A stretch of DNA of 24,899 nt from CAYJUM01 sp964478915. Lineage in GTDB: Bacteria > Nitrospirota > Nitrospiria > Nitrospirales > Nitrospiraceae. The position numbers and the translations under genes are program-made. Numbering within the stretch: the first letter of the stretch is position 1; each line of letters opens with the position of its first letter. The DNA is taken from positions 1 to 24,899 of the forward strand of contig CAYZKG010000024.1 in the NCBI GenBank assembly GCA_964478915.1, written 5' to 3'. Under the pieces are notes generated by a model. It searched no databases, had not been told where the DNA came from, and saw only the letters and a program-made list of their open reading frames with translations. Below are positions 15,987 through 22,976 of the stretch, piece after piece.

Positions 15987-16847
15987 ATGAAGTTATCTAT
16001 TGATGCGCACACGAAGTGGTGCGGGGTGATCGGCAACCCGGTCGAGCACTCCCTCTCGCCCGCGATCCATAACGCGGCGTTTCAGCATCTCGGACTCAAC
16101 TTCATCTACCTGGCGTTCCGGGTCGAGAACCTGGCCGGCGCCGTCCAGGGCATCCGGGCGCTGGGCAATGCGCGCGGGTTCAGCGTCACGATCCCGCACA
16201 AGGTGGCGATCGTGCCGTACCTCGATCAGATCGATCCGACCGCGATGCAGATCGGCTCGGTGAACACCATCCTCGTGGAGAACGGCAAGCTCAGCGGCTA
16301 CAACACCGATGCGGACGGCGCGCTGCGGGCGCTTCGCGAAGGCGGTGTCCCGCTCGTCAAGCAGCGGGTGCTCATGCTGGGATCGGGTGGCGCCGCGCGG
16401 GCCATCGCCTTTGCCTTGGCCATGAAGACCAAGATCGAAGGGTTGACTCTGCTTGGCATTGATGACCGCGAGCGGCAGGGCTTGGCTCAGGACCTGCGAA
16501 CCCGCACGACCCTGGCGGTCGAGGACGGGCCACTCACGCGCGAGACGCTCGAGCGCGGGGTCAAGGAGGCCGGCGTCCTGATCCACTGCACTCCCATCGG
16601 CATGCACCCCCATATCCAGGAAACCTGCGTGCCGGCCGCTGTCTTGAGCTCCCACCTCACCGTGATGGACATCGTGTACAACCCGCCGGAGACGCGGCTG
16701 CTTCGGGATGCCCGAACGGCCGGCTGCCAGACGATCCCGGGTATCGAGATGTTTCTGTATCAGGCGGTAGCGCAGTTCGAGGTGTGGACCGGCCGCTCCG
16801 CCCCGGCCGACGTCATGCGCGCGGTGCTCGAGTCCCGGTTTCGATGA
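15987..16847 (+). CDS. aroE: Shikimate 5-dehydrogenase
   Basis: Reduces 3-dehydroshikimate to shikimate with NADPH in the aromatic amino acid pathway. The substrate domain has GNPVEHSLSPAIHNAAF (about 16-32) and the catalytic Lys72 in TIPHK, with Asn93 and Asp108 (NTDADG) completing the shikimate site. The NADP Rossmann domain has GSGGAARAI near residue 132, and a C-terminal MFLYQAVAQFEVWTG motif binds substrate. Length (286) is normal. Its last 4 nt overlap the start of the shikimate kinase gene (ATGA), so enzymes for consecutive steps are made together. Confidence 0.95.
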   Translation: MKLSIDAHTKWCGVIGNPVEHSLSPAIHNAAFQHLGLNFIYLAFRVENLAGAVQGIRALGNARGFSVTIPHKVAIVPYLDQIDPTAMQIGSVNTILVENGKLSGYNTDADGALRALREGGVPLVKQRVLMLGSGGAARAIAFALAMKTKIEGLTLLGIDDRERQGLAQDLRTRTTLAVEDGPLTRETLERGVKEAGVLIHCTPIGMHPHIQETCVPAAVLSSHLTVMDIVYNPPETRLLRDARTAGCQTIPGIEMFLYQAVAQFEVWTGRSAPADVMRAVLESRFR

Positions 16848-17359
16848 ACATCGTGCTCATCGGGTATCGCGGCGCCGGCAAGAGCAGTGTTGGGAAGCTG
16901 CTGTCGGAGCGCTTGGGCTGGCCGGTGATCTCCACCGATGCCGAGATCGTCCAGCGGGCGAGCCTCTCCATCCCGCAAATCGTCGAGCGGTTCGGCTGGG
17001 ATCACTTCCGGGACCTCGAAACGGAGGTGTGCCGGGATCTGGCTGGGCAGGACCGGCTGATCATCGACGCCGGTGGCGGGGTGATCCTGAGGCAGCAGAA
17101 CGTGGATGCGTTGAAGGCCAACGGCGTGTTGTTCTGGCTGACGGCGGAAGTGGCTACCGTCACGCAACGGATCAGTGGTGACACCGGCCGACCGTCCCTG
17201 ACCGGGACCAAATCCTTCACGGAGGAGGTCGAAGAAGTGCTCCGGGAGCGACGCCCGAAGTATCAGGCCGCCGCCGATCACGTCATCGGGACCGACGGCC
17301 GGACGGTCGCTCAGGTGGCCGAAGAGGTCCTGGCGAAGGTGAACGGCCTGCGGAGTTGA
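16844..17359 (+). CDS. aroK: Shikimate kinase
   Basis: Phosphorylates shikimate to shikimate 3-phosphate using ATP, the step after aroE. The Walker A loop is GYRGAGKSS (residues 7-15). The shikimate-binding STDAEI (Asp near residue 33), the GGG motif DAGGGVIL near residue 76 and the lid segment with TGRPSL are all present. The 171-residue length is standard. The start ATG at 16844 forms an ATGA overlap with aroE; the longer frame from 16784 lies inside aroE. Last gene of the operon. The TTGAAC box of the next promoter overlaps its stop codon. Confidence 0.94.
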   Translation: MNIVLIGYRGAGKSSVGKLLSERLGWPVISTDAEIVQRASLSIPQIVERFGWDHFRDLETEVCRDLAGQDRLIIDAGGGVILRQQNVDALKANGVLFWLTAEVATVTQRISGDTGRPSLTGTKSFTEEVEEVLRERRPKYQAAADHVIGTDGRTVAQVAEEVLAKVNGLRS

Positions 17360-17384
17360 ACTACCCGGGATGCCGTGCTATGCT
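17356..17384 (+). promoter_or_regulatory. Promoter upstream of the RRM gene
   Basis: TTGAAC (17356-17361), a 17-bp spacer and TATGCT (17379-17384) overlap the aroK stop. The predicted start near 17391 leaves a leader of about 180 nt. Confidence 0.6.
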
Positions 17385-17390
17385 TGGGAC

Positions 17391-17572
17391 GCAATTCATC
17401 GCTACGGGGCCGAGTGATGGAGAGCAAGGTACGTAGGGCCCTGAACCGATGTTGCCTTGCAGAGGAAGCTGTCCGGAACGTGTGAGTGGCTGATGGTGCT
17501 GTCGGTGACGCGCCTGCCTGTCTCTCCTGCCCAGTCCCCTCAAGACAATATCACAGCAGAGTGGAGGTTGCG
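17391..17572 (+). other. Long structured 5' leader of the RRM gene
   Basis: Two stems are visible near the predicted 5' end: CATCGCT (17397-17403) with AGTGATG (17413-17419), including one G-T pair, and GCAAGG (17424-17429) with CCTTGC (17455-17460). The rest is G/C-rich with a clean GGAGG just before the start. Long leaders of this kind control cold-shock and RNA-chaperone genes in other bacteria; no known riboswitch was recognised here. Confidence 0.5.
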
Positions 17573-17875
17573 GTGAGTACCAAACTGTATGTGGGGAGCC
17601 TTCCCTATTCCACCACCGATCAACAATTGAGCGAGGTGTTCTCGCAATACGGGACCGTGCAATCCGCCAAGGTGATCACGGATCGCTACACGGGCCAGTC
17701 GCGCGGCTTCGGGTTCGTCGAGATGGCGACCAACGAAGAGGCGCAGAAAGCCATCGCGGCGCTGAACGGCTCGCAGCTCGGCGGCCGGACGCTGGTCGTG
17801 AACGAAGCGCGGCCGCAGGAAAAGCGCCCGTTCGGTGGTGGCGGCGGCGGAGGCGGTCAGGGAGATCGCTGGTAA
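17573..17875 (+). CDS. RRM RNA-binding protein with glycine-rich tail
   Basis: A 100-residue RNA-binding protein. It is one RNA recognition motif with RNP2 LYVGSL (residues 5-10) and RNP1 RGFGFVEM (44-51), the aromatic residues needed for stacking on RNA, and a tail with eight Gly in a row near the C-terminus. This is the layout of the cyanobacterial Rbp proteins, which are often cold-induced. The GTG start is fixed by GGAGG 6 nt upstream; the in-frame extension to 17486 has no ribosome site. Its long structured leader suggests post-transcriptional control. The tRNA-Arg gene follows with its own promoter. Confidence 0.92.
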   Translation: MSTKLYVGSLPYSTTDQQLSEVFSQYGTVQSAKVITDRYTGQSRGFGFVEMATNEEAQKAIAALNGSQLGGRTLVVNEARPQEKRPFGGGGGGGGQGDRW

Positions 17876-17899
17876 CCCGCCTTTCCTCAACTCCACAGC

Positions 17900-17929
17900 T
17901 TGACAACCTTCCGGTCGGCTGCGCGTAAT
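17900..17929 (+). promoter_or_regulatory. Promoter of tRNA-Arg
   Basis: TTGACA (17900-17905), an 18-bp spacer and CGTAAT (17924-17929). The expected start (about 17936) is within one to three bases of the mature tRNA 5' end. Confidence 0.6.
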
Positions 17930-17937
17930 AGCGTCGT

Positions 17938-18014
17938 GCGCCCGTAGCTCAGTTGGATAGAGCGTCGGGCTTCGAACCCGCAGGTCGGGCGTTCGAGTCG
18001 CCCCGGGCGCACCA
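17938..18014 (+). tRNA. tRNA-Arg(UCG)
   Basis: Full cloverleaf with encoded CCA. The acceptor GCGCCCG pairs with CGGGCGC, the D-stem is GCTC/GAGC, and the T-stem is GGGCG/CGCCC with loop TTCGAGT. The anticodon loop CTTCGAA gives anticodon TCG (17972-17974), reading CGA. The outermost pair of the anticodon stem (27-43) is a U-C mismatch. No T-run terminator follows. Confidence 0.96.
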
Positions 18015-18516
18015 CTTTAATTGTTGTCCCTACGCTTTCATCCCTTCCGTTCTCTAGCCCCACATCGGCATAGTTCACCTACCCACCCGCCGACAAGAAG
18101 CGGCTGACTGCGGATTCCCCCAGGGCGGCAAGGCACGTGTTGCCGGAGAAGGCCAGGCGTACCGATTGAAGACCAGCATTGCGTTTAGTATCACCAAACA
18201 CTAAACCAGTTGCCAAATGGTACAGCGGACGTGGTGGCACAGGATGTGGGTCGGTCGTATCAGCGGCGAGGTGATTCGCTAACGGTGACGTATTGTGGGC
18301 TAAAGGCATTGCTCACGTCGCTGAGTCAAGGGAACGCCTCAAGCAGACTCTGAAGCACGCCCGGAGCCGGCTATTTGCCTAAGGCCGTGTAGGGATAAAG
18401 AACTCCACCCGCGTCTAGACATCTCACGTAGTTGACAGTACACTCTGCCCTGCCGGGGAAGCGATTTGTCCTCCAGCCCAACCGCTGCAACGGAACAGGG
18501 CAGTCAACGGTCACCC
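18015..18516. other. Gene-poor stretch after tRNA-Arg
   Basis: About 500 bp without a convincing gene and less GC-rich than its surroundings. It has one perfect inverted repeat, GTTTAGT (18183-18189) with ACTAAAC (18200-18206). One plus-strand frame reads for about 100 codons with two in-frame stops and ends in a charged segment (VAESRERLKQTLKHARSR, about 18319-18372), which may be decayed coding sequence. A TTGACA at 18432 has no -10 at the right distance. Confidence 0.4.
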
Positions 18517-19848
18517 ATGTCGAATAAGCGAGACGCATCCGCCTCCAAGCCCCCCGTTGAACGGCGTCGCGCCAGCCGCCGGCGGGAGGACGAGCGGCTG
18601 CAACAGCGGGAGTTGGAATTGGAAGCTGCCCGACGGATCTGCCAGGCGGTCTATCAACGCATCAAGGAAGAAGAGGTGGTCGAGAAGGCCCTCCGGACCG
18701 CCATGGAAGTGTTGGGCGCGGAAGCCGGCTCGGTCCTGTTGGCCGACCCGAAGAGCCGGCAACTGGTCTTTCGTCACGCCATCGGTCCGAAGGCGGAGAT
18801 CCTGCGGGGCAAAGGCATTCCTTGGGACAAGGGTATTGCGGGCGCCGTCTTCAAGTCCGGTGAGCCGGAAATCATCACCGATGTCAAACGGGATAGACGG
18901 CACTACGAGGATATCGACGCGCTGACCGGCTTTGAAACGCGAGACATGATCGCGTTGCCCTTGAAGCTGTGGGAAGGCCAGCCCATCGGAGTCATGGAAA
19001 TTCTGAACAAGCGAGATCGTCCGCTGAACGACGACGATTTGGCGATTCTGACCATCATCTCGGCCATTTCAGCGGTGGCAATAGAGCATGCGCGGCTGGC
19101 GGAGGAGGCCAAGCTGGCCGAGCTCATCCGCCTCCTCGGCGACATCAGCCATGATCTGCAGAATATGCTGACCCCGGCGGTTGCCGGGGCGAGAATCGTG
19201 CAAACCGAGCTCGATGAGCTGATCGGGAATATCGAACGGAGGGATGTCAGTAAGGCGAGAGCGAGTCACAGGCGGTGCCATAGCATGCTCAACGTCATCA
19301 CCGAGACATCCTGGCGCATCCAAGATCGGGTCAAGGCCATTGCGGACTGCGTCAAGGGGTTGAGCAGCCCGCCCCAGTTCGACCGCTGCCAGGTCAGGAG
19401 CGTCGTCAACAGTGTCGTGGAGATGTTAGAGGTCCTGGCGAAGGAGAAGAAAATCTCCCTGAAGACAAAGGGGCTCGGCTCCCTGCCGGAGATCGTGGCC
19501 GACGAACGGCGGTTGTTCAATGCCGTCTATAACCTCGTGAACAACGCCATTCCGGAGACGCCCCCTGGAGGGGCCATCACCATTTCGGGACGCCTGGACC
19601 CCGATGGCAAATCGCTCGTCTTGTCCGTTGCGGACACCGGCCGCGGCATGCCGCCTGAAGTGGTCCAGAGCTTGTTTACGCCCCACACCATCAGCCGTAA
19701 ACCCGGTGGCACCGGCCTCGGGACGAAGATCGTGAAAGACGTCGTGGATTCCCACGGCGGGAAGATTACCGTCGAAAGCCAGGAAGGCCGCGGCACCACC
19801 TTTCATGTACACCTGCCGCTCGTGCCCCCGGCTGCCCGTGAAGCGTGA
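18517..19848 (+). CDS. GAF-domain sensor histidine kinase
   Basis: A soluble sensor kinase with no membrane segment. From the ATG at 18517 it has a basic, Arg-rich coiled-coil N-terminus (about 15-45), a GAF domain (about 58-190, GAEAGSVLLAD...GIPWDKGIAGAVFKSGEPEIITDV), a dimerisation helix with the phospho-acceptor His212 in GDISHDLQNML, and a HATPase domain with N-box NAVYNLVNNAI, G1 VADTGRGMPP and G2 GGTGLGTKIVKDVV. It should sense a small molecule or redox state inside the cell and pass phosphate to a response regulator; none is adjacent. A TTG at 18466 would add 17 residues. The TGA stop and last residues lie inside the heptamer repeat. Confidence 0.88.
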   Translation: MSNKRDASASKPPVERRRASRRREDERLQQRELELEAARRICQAVYQRIKEEEVVEKALRTAMEVLGAEAGSVLLADPKSRQLVFRHAIGPKAEILRGKGIPWDKGIAGAVFKSGEPEIITDVKRDRRHYEDIDALTGFETRDMIALPLKLWEGQPIGVMEILNKRDRPLNDDDLAILTIISAISAVAIEHARLAEEAKLAELIRLLGDISHDLQNMLTPAVAGARIVQTELDELIGNIERRDVSKARASHRRCHSMLNVITETSWRIQDRVKAIADCVKGLSSPPQFDRCQVRSVVNSVVEMLEVLAKEKKISLKTKGLGSLPEIVADERRLFNAVYNLVNNAIPETPPGGAITISGRLDPDGKSLVLSVADTGRGMPPEVVQSLFTPHTISRKPGGTGLGTKIVKDVVDSHGGKITVESQEGRGTTFHVHLPLVPPAAREA

Positions 19849-19865
19849 GGCGTGAGGGGTGAGGG
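19838..19865 (+). repeat. Four tandem GTGAGG-type heptamers spanning two gene ends
   Basis: GTGAAGC, GTGAGGC, GTGAGGG, GTGAGGG in exact 7-nt register. They encode the last residues and the TGA of the histidine kinase, and supply both the candidate start codons and the GAGGGG ribosome-like sequence of the next gene. Confidence 0.9.
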
Positions 19866-19866
19866 G

Positions 19867-20712
19867 TTGAGATTCAGGCGAAATAAGATTGCGTGGATCG
19901 GAGCCGCAGCGATTGCCGTAGGCTCGGCTGGGGCGGCGGCGGCCCCATTCGACCCGTCCCACACCGTTCGGTTCGAGCTCCAGGAGGGGACGACGGGGGC
20001 GGAGCATCCCAGCCACCGCTTGCTCGTGACGGTCCGCGTGACCGGCCCGCTCGTCGGGGAGGCGGAGCCGGCGGCGATCGTGCGGAGCCCGGCCGTGCCG
20101 CGCCGGCTCGTGCCCCTCAGGCCAGAGGCCGAGCGCCGGGAGCTTTCCGCCACCGTGCGGCTTGACCTGGATCATGCCGGGACAGCGGTGGGCCGAGCCG
20201 CCGTACCGATCGAATTCACCTTTGCCCGGATGCGAGCGCTGAGCCTGACCCCGGTATTCAGCCGGACGATCTACATCACGCTCGGAGCTGCCTCTGCGGG
20301 AGGACCTCCTGCTGCGCAACCGCCAGTGGCGGGAGAGCCGGTGGATCATGCGGGCCCGAGACCTGTGACGCCCGGCGATGGGATCCGCGAGGAGCCGCTG
20401 GAGGCGGTGTCAGCGATCGCCCAAGGCCCGGTCTATTGGAAGCAGATCGAGCGCCGCATTCGCCAGAGCTGGCAGGAACAGATCGCGCCTTACAGGAAGC
20501 CCGGTGGAAGACGCAGCCTGAGAGTCCAGTTCCGGCTTTACCCCGACGGCCATGCGCAGCTTGTGCAGATCGAGCGGAGCTCAGGCGACGAGCGCCTGGA
20601 TGCCGCCGGTCTGCAGGCGGTCGTGGCGGCCCACCCGTTTCCCCCCCTGTCCGGCGGCTCTCCTGATCCGCATGTGGACGTCCATATCGACCTGCGCGAA
20701 GGAAACCCGTGA
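19867..20712 (+). CDS. TonB C-terminal domain protein
   Basis: Begins with a TTG at 19867 placed 7 nt after a GAGGGG in the repeat; a GTG at 19852 is the alternative. An N-terminal hydrophobic signal or anchor (IAWIGAAAIAVGSAGAAAA) precedes a periplasmic region with beta-like strands and a Pro/Ala/Gly-rich linker. The C-terminus (about last 95 residues: VYWKQIERRIRQSWQEQIAPY, RSLRVQFRLYPDGHAQLVQIERSSGDERLDAAGLQAV) is a TonB/TolA C-terminal fold. No ExbB/ExbD or receptor genes are near, and the short N-terminus lacks the usual TonB proline rods, so a role in classical energy transfer is doubtful. It is separated from the kinase by only the repeat. Confidence 0.75.
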   Translation: MRFRRNKIAWIGAAAIAVGSAGAAAAPFDPSHTVRFELQEGTTGAEHPSHRLLVTVRVTGPLVGEAEPAAIVRSPAVPRRLVPLRPEAERRELSATVRLDLDHAGTAVGRAAVPIEFTFARMRALSLTPVFSRTIYITLGAASAGGPPAAQPPVAGEPVDHAGPRPVTPGDGIREEPLEAVSAIAQGPVYWKQIERRIRQSWQEQIAPYRKPGGRRSLRVQFRLYPDGHAQLVQIERSSGDERLDAAGLQAVVAAHPFPPLSGGSPDPHVDVHIDLREGNP

Positions 20713-20741
20713 GGCGTGAGGAGTCGTGGGTGACGCCTCGC
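20709..20741 (+). repeat. GTGAGG heptamers forming a hairpin after the TonB-C gene
   Basis: GTGAGGC, GTGAGGA, then a diverged part. GAGGCGT (20711-20717) pairs with ACGCCTC (20733-20739), extended by one wobble and one G-C pair. The stop codon of the TonB-C gene is the TGA of the first unit. A terminator role is possible, but there is no T-run. Confidence 0.7.
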
Positions 20742-20810
20742 TACAGCCAGGCCGCCGATGAAGTGAAAGCGGCCGCGCTGACTCACCTGAAGCTTGAGCC
20801 GGAACGGTAA
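20730..20810 (+). CDS. Possible 26-residue small ORF or gene remnant
   Basis: A GTG at 20730 opens a frame (TPRYSQAADEVKAAALTHLK...) ending at a TAA at 20808-20810. The predicted peptide is helical and charged with coding-like codon choice. No clear ribosome site beyond the repeat. Could be a remnant or chance; very tentative. Confidence 0.2.
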   Translation: MTPRYSQAADEVKAAALTHLKLEPER

Positions 20811-20822
20811 GCCGATCGACGC

Positions 20823-20851
20823 TTGACAGGGATCGGTCCCTTACCTACCAT
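20823..20851 (+). promoter_or_regulatory. Promoter of the MscS-YihY unit
   Basis: TTGACA (20823-20828), a 17-bp spacer and TACCAT (20846-20851). The predicted start is near 20858, so the leader of about 30 nt begins at the repeat at 20861. Confidence 0.75.
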
Positions 20852-20860
20852 CCGCCCTGC

Positions 20861-20879
20861 GAGTAAGGAGTAAGGGGTC
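20861..20879 (+). repeat. GTAAGG heptamers in the MscS leader
   Basis: Two units (GTAAGGA, GTAAGGG) in the leader of the MscS gene, carrying AAGGAG and AAGGGG 17 and 12 nt before the ATG, so they may also serve as the ribosome binding site. Confidence 0.7.
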
Positions 20880-20887
20880 TCGCTGAG

Positions 20888-21943
20888 ATGATGTTGTCGT
20901 TGCCATCAGATCTGGTCGGGCCATTCGCCGCGCTGTTGGTGTTTACGGTGGTGACCGGTGTGGCCTTAGGCTTCCGGCGACTGGCCTTCCGGGCGCTCTA
21001 TAAGTGGGCCGCCGGCACCAAGCTGGACGAGATCGTGCTGCGCAGCCTGCGCCTCCCCTCCATTGCCTGGGCCGTTCTGATCGGGGTGTATGTCGCCGTG
21101 GATACGGCACACCTCTCGGCGCGTCCGACCGCGGTGACTTTGAACTTTGTCTATGCTTTGCTGGTGCTGTCCGTGACCGCAGCGATCGCCAATTTCTCCG
21201 GGGCGCTCCTCGATCATGCCTTCCAAGAGAAGAATCTTCCCATTCCGGCGACCGGTCTCTCTCTGACCATCTTCAAGACCGCCATCTGGCTCGTCGGCGT
21301 GTTGGTCTTGTTGAGCAGCCTCGGCGTGTCGATCACGCCCATCCTCACCGCCTTGGGCGTGGGTGGCCTGGCGGTGGCGCTCGCGCTTCAGGAGACGCTC
21401 TCCAACTTTTTCGCCGGTCTGCATCTCCTGTTGGCGCGGCCGTTCCGCGTCGGTGACTTCGTCAGGCTGGAGACCGGGCAGGAAGGCTACGTTCTCGATA
21501 TCGGCTGGCGCGCCACCAAGCTCCGGATGCTGCCCAATAACGTGCTGATCGTCCCGAACAGCAAGATGGCCCAGTCGATCGTCACGAACTATTATCTGCC
21601 GGAGCCTCGGATGTCACTCCTGATTCAGATCGGCGTGTCCTACGATGCCGACCCGGAACAGGTCGAGCGCATCCTGCTCGAAGAAGCCGCGCAAGCGGTC
21701 GGCCAGGTCCCCGGCCTTCTCGGCCAGCCCGCTCCCATGGTCCGGTTCATTCCGGGCTTCGGGGAATCTTCGCTGGACTTCACGCTCATCTGCCAGGTTC
21801 GGGAATTCACCGATCAGTACCTCGTTCAACACGAGCTGCGGAAGCGCATCTTCAGACGCCTCAAGAAAGAGGGCATCGAGATTCCCTTCCCCCAGCGCAC
21901 CGTGCACCTGCGACCTGGTTTCGGACCCCCTCACCATTCCTGA
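20888..21943 (+). CDS. MscS-family mechanosensitive ion channel
   Basis: A small-conductance channel that opens under membrane tension to relieve osmotic shock. The 351 residues contain about four membrane segments (about 12-32, 55-75, 83-103, 120-145). The pore helix follows, GVGGLAVALALQETLSNFFAGLHLLLARPFRVGDFV (about 157-192), with the Gly/Ala packing and the conserved PFRVGD hinge. A beta domain (GYVLDIGWRATKLRMLPNNVLIVPNS) and an alpha/beta C-terminus follow. It has its own promoter and is followed 4 nt later by the YihY gene. Confidence 0.9.
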   Translation: MMLSLPSDLVGPFAALLVFTVVTGVALGFRRLAFRALYKWAAGTKLDEIVLRSLRLPSIAWAVLIGVYVAVDTAHLSARPTAVTLNFVYALLVLSVTAAIANFSGALLDHAFQEKNLPIPATGLSLTIFKTAIWLVGVLVLLSSLGVSITPILTALGVGGLAVALALQETLSNFFAGLHLLLARPFRVGDFVRLETGQEGYVLDIGWRATKLRMLPNNVLIVPNSKMAQSIVTNYYLPEPRMSLLIQIGVSYDADPEQVERILLEEAAQAVGQVPGLLGQPAPMVRFIPGFGESSLDFTLICQVREFTDQYLVQHELRKRIFRRLKKEGIEIPFPQRTVHLRPGFGPPHHS

Positions 21944-21947
21944 CGTG

Positions 21948-22781
21948 ATGAAGCGGCGCGCCGTTTGGGCGATCCTCCGCGGGTTACCGCGGAAATTTTA
22001 CGCGGACAGGGCGCTCTTCCTGGCCTCGGGATTGGCCTTCAATCTCCTGCTTTTCGCCGTGCCGCTCTCGCTCCTGCTCATCTCGGCTTTGGGGTACACG
22101 GTGGTGGAATCGGAGCGGGCGTCGGCCGTGGTCAGCGAGGTGCTGCAGAAGCTTCTGCCCAGGTCCCATCAGACGTTCACCGACAACCTGTCGGCGATCG
22201 TGGCCAACCGAGGCTTGCTGGGCTTCGTGGGGTTTGTCGCACTGTTTATCGTCAGCCACGCCCTCTTCAGCGCGGTCCGTATTGTTCTCAACCTCGTCTT
22301 CGAATTGCGTGAACCGCGTCGGTTTTTGAGAGGAATGGGGGTGGATTTCCTGATGATGCTCGCCACGGCCGGTCTGGTCATGGTGACGGTCGTCCTCACC
22401 TTCGTTCTGGCACTGGTGCGCGAGTTGGTGGAGGCGTTTCCGTTGGTGGCTCCCCTGATCACGCCCGGAAGGACTGTGGCCAGCGCCCTTCTCGGGTTTC
22501 TGTTCACGGTGGCGATCTTCTATCTCTTGTACCGGTCGTCGCCCGCCGAGAGCCTCAGGGTGCCTGCTCTTCTTGTCGCCTCGTTGACCGGAGCCGTGCT
22601 GCTGGAGATTTCCAAGGGCCTGTTTGCCTGGTACGTGGATGTGGCTCATGAAGTGGCCGCTTTCTATGGAGCCTTGGGCGGGCTCCTGTTCCTGGTCCTG
22701 TGGCTCTACTACGCGTCTATCGTCTTTATCGTCGGCGCGATGGTCGGGTGGCTATACGAGCGAGGGCCTGGCTCGTCCTGA
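21948..22781 (+). CDS. YihY/BrkB-family membrane protein
   Basis: A 277-residue inner-membrane protein with about six helices. The N-terminal amphipathic segment (RKFYADRALFLASGLAFNLLLFAVP) carries the family motif, and the C-terminal part has AFYGALGGLLFLVLWLYYASIVFIVGAMVGW. This family was once called ribonuclease BN, a label that does not hold; its function is unknown and an exporter role has been proposed. The ATG at 21948 lies 4 nt after the MscS stop; a GTG directly before it is an alternative. Expression is presumably linked to MscS. Confidence 0.88.
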   Translation: MKRRAVWAILRGLPRKFYADRALFLASGLAFNLLLFAVPLSLLLISALGYTVVESERASAVVSEVLQKLLPRSHQTFTDNLSAIVANRGLLGFVGFVALFIVSHALFSAVRIVLNLVFELREPRRFLRGMGVDFLMMLATAGLVMVTVVLTFVLALVRELVEAFPLVAPLITPGRTVASALLGFLFTVAIFYLLYRSSPAESLRVPALLVASLTGAVLLEISKGLFAWYVDVAHEVAAFYGALGGLLFLVLWLYYASIVFIVGAMVGWLYERGPGSS

Positions 22782-22791
22782 GCGCGCCGTG

Positions 22792-22976
22792 GACGAGCTA
22801 AGGCACCTGCAAGATAGATCGGCTGCGACCTTTTGCGGTGCTCGCTGTGCAAGGCCCGCGAGCAGGGTTAGCGAGCGTCGGTGGCGAGAATGCCGATGCG
22901 GGGCACCCATTGCATTCTTCGGAGGGGGCACCCATTGCAGCTCAGAGCAATGGGTCCCGGTCCCGACGAGCTAAGG
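22792..22976. repeat. 12-bp direct repeats bounding a palindrome-rich insert
   Basis: GACGAGCTAAGG occurs at 22792-22803 and 22965-22976. The 161 bp between hold TGCTCGC (22839-22845) paired with GCGAGCA (22858-22864), and an alternative GCTCGCT (22840-22846) with AGCGAGC (22870-22876). They also hold the dispersed palindrome and a half copy of it. The right repeat contains the stop codon of the cytochrome gene. Confidence 0.75.
22905..22955. repeat. Dispersed palindrome, copy 2, with half copy
   Basis: ACCCATTGC (22930-22938) pairs with GCAATGGGT (22947-22955), the inverse of the copy at 13744. A half copy, ACCCATTGC at 22905-22913, precedes it by 25 bp; both are preceded by GGGGC. Confidence 0.85.

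Noticed and set aside
17391..17572. SRP RNA, 6S RNA or tmRNA in the RRM leader
   Set aside because: None of the conserved motifs of these RNAs is present, and the stems do not match their known folds.
17887..18078. 63-codon minus-strand frame across the tRNA-Arg gene
   Set aside because: It is the reverse complement of the tRNA; the RLERPTCGFEARR-type peptide is a well-known false prediction over such genes.
18079..18309. 76-codon minus-strand frame in the strip after tRNA-Arg
   Set aside because: No ribosome site, no recognisable domain and odd composition; more likely chance or the antisense of decayed sequence.
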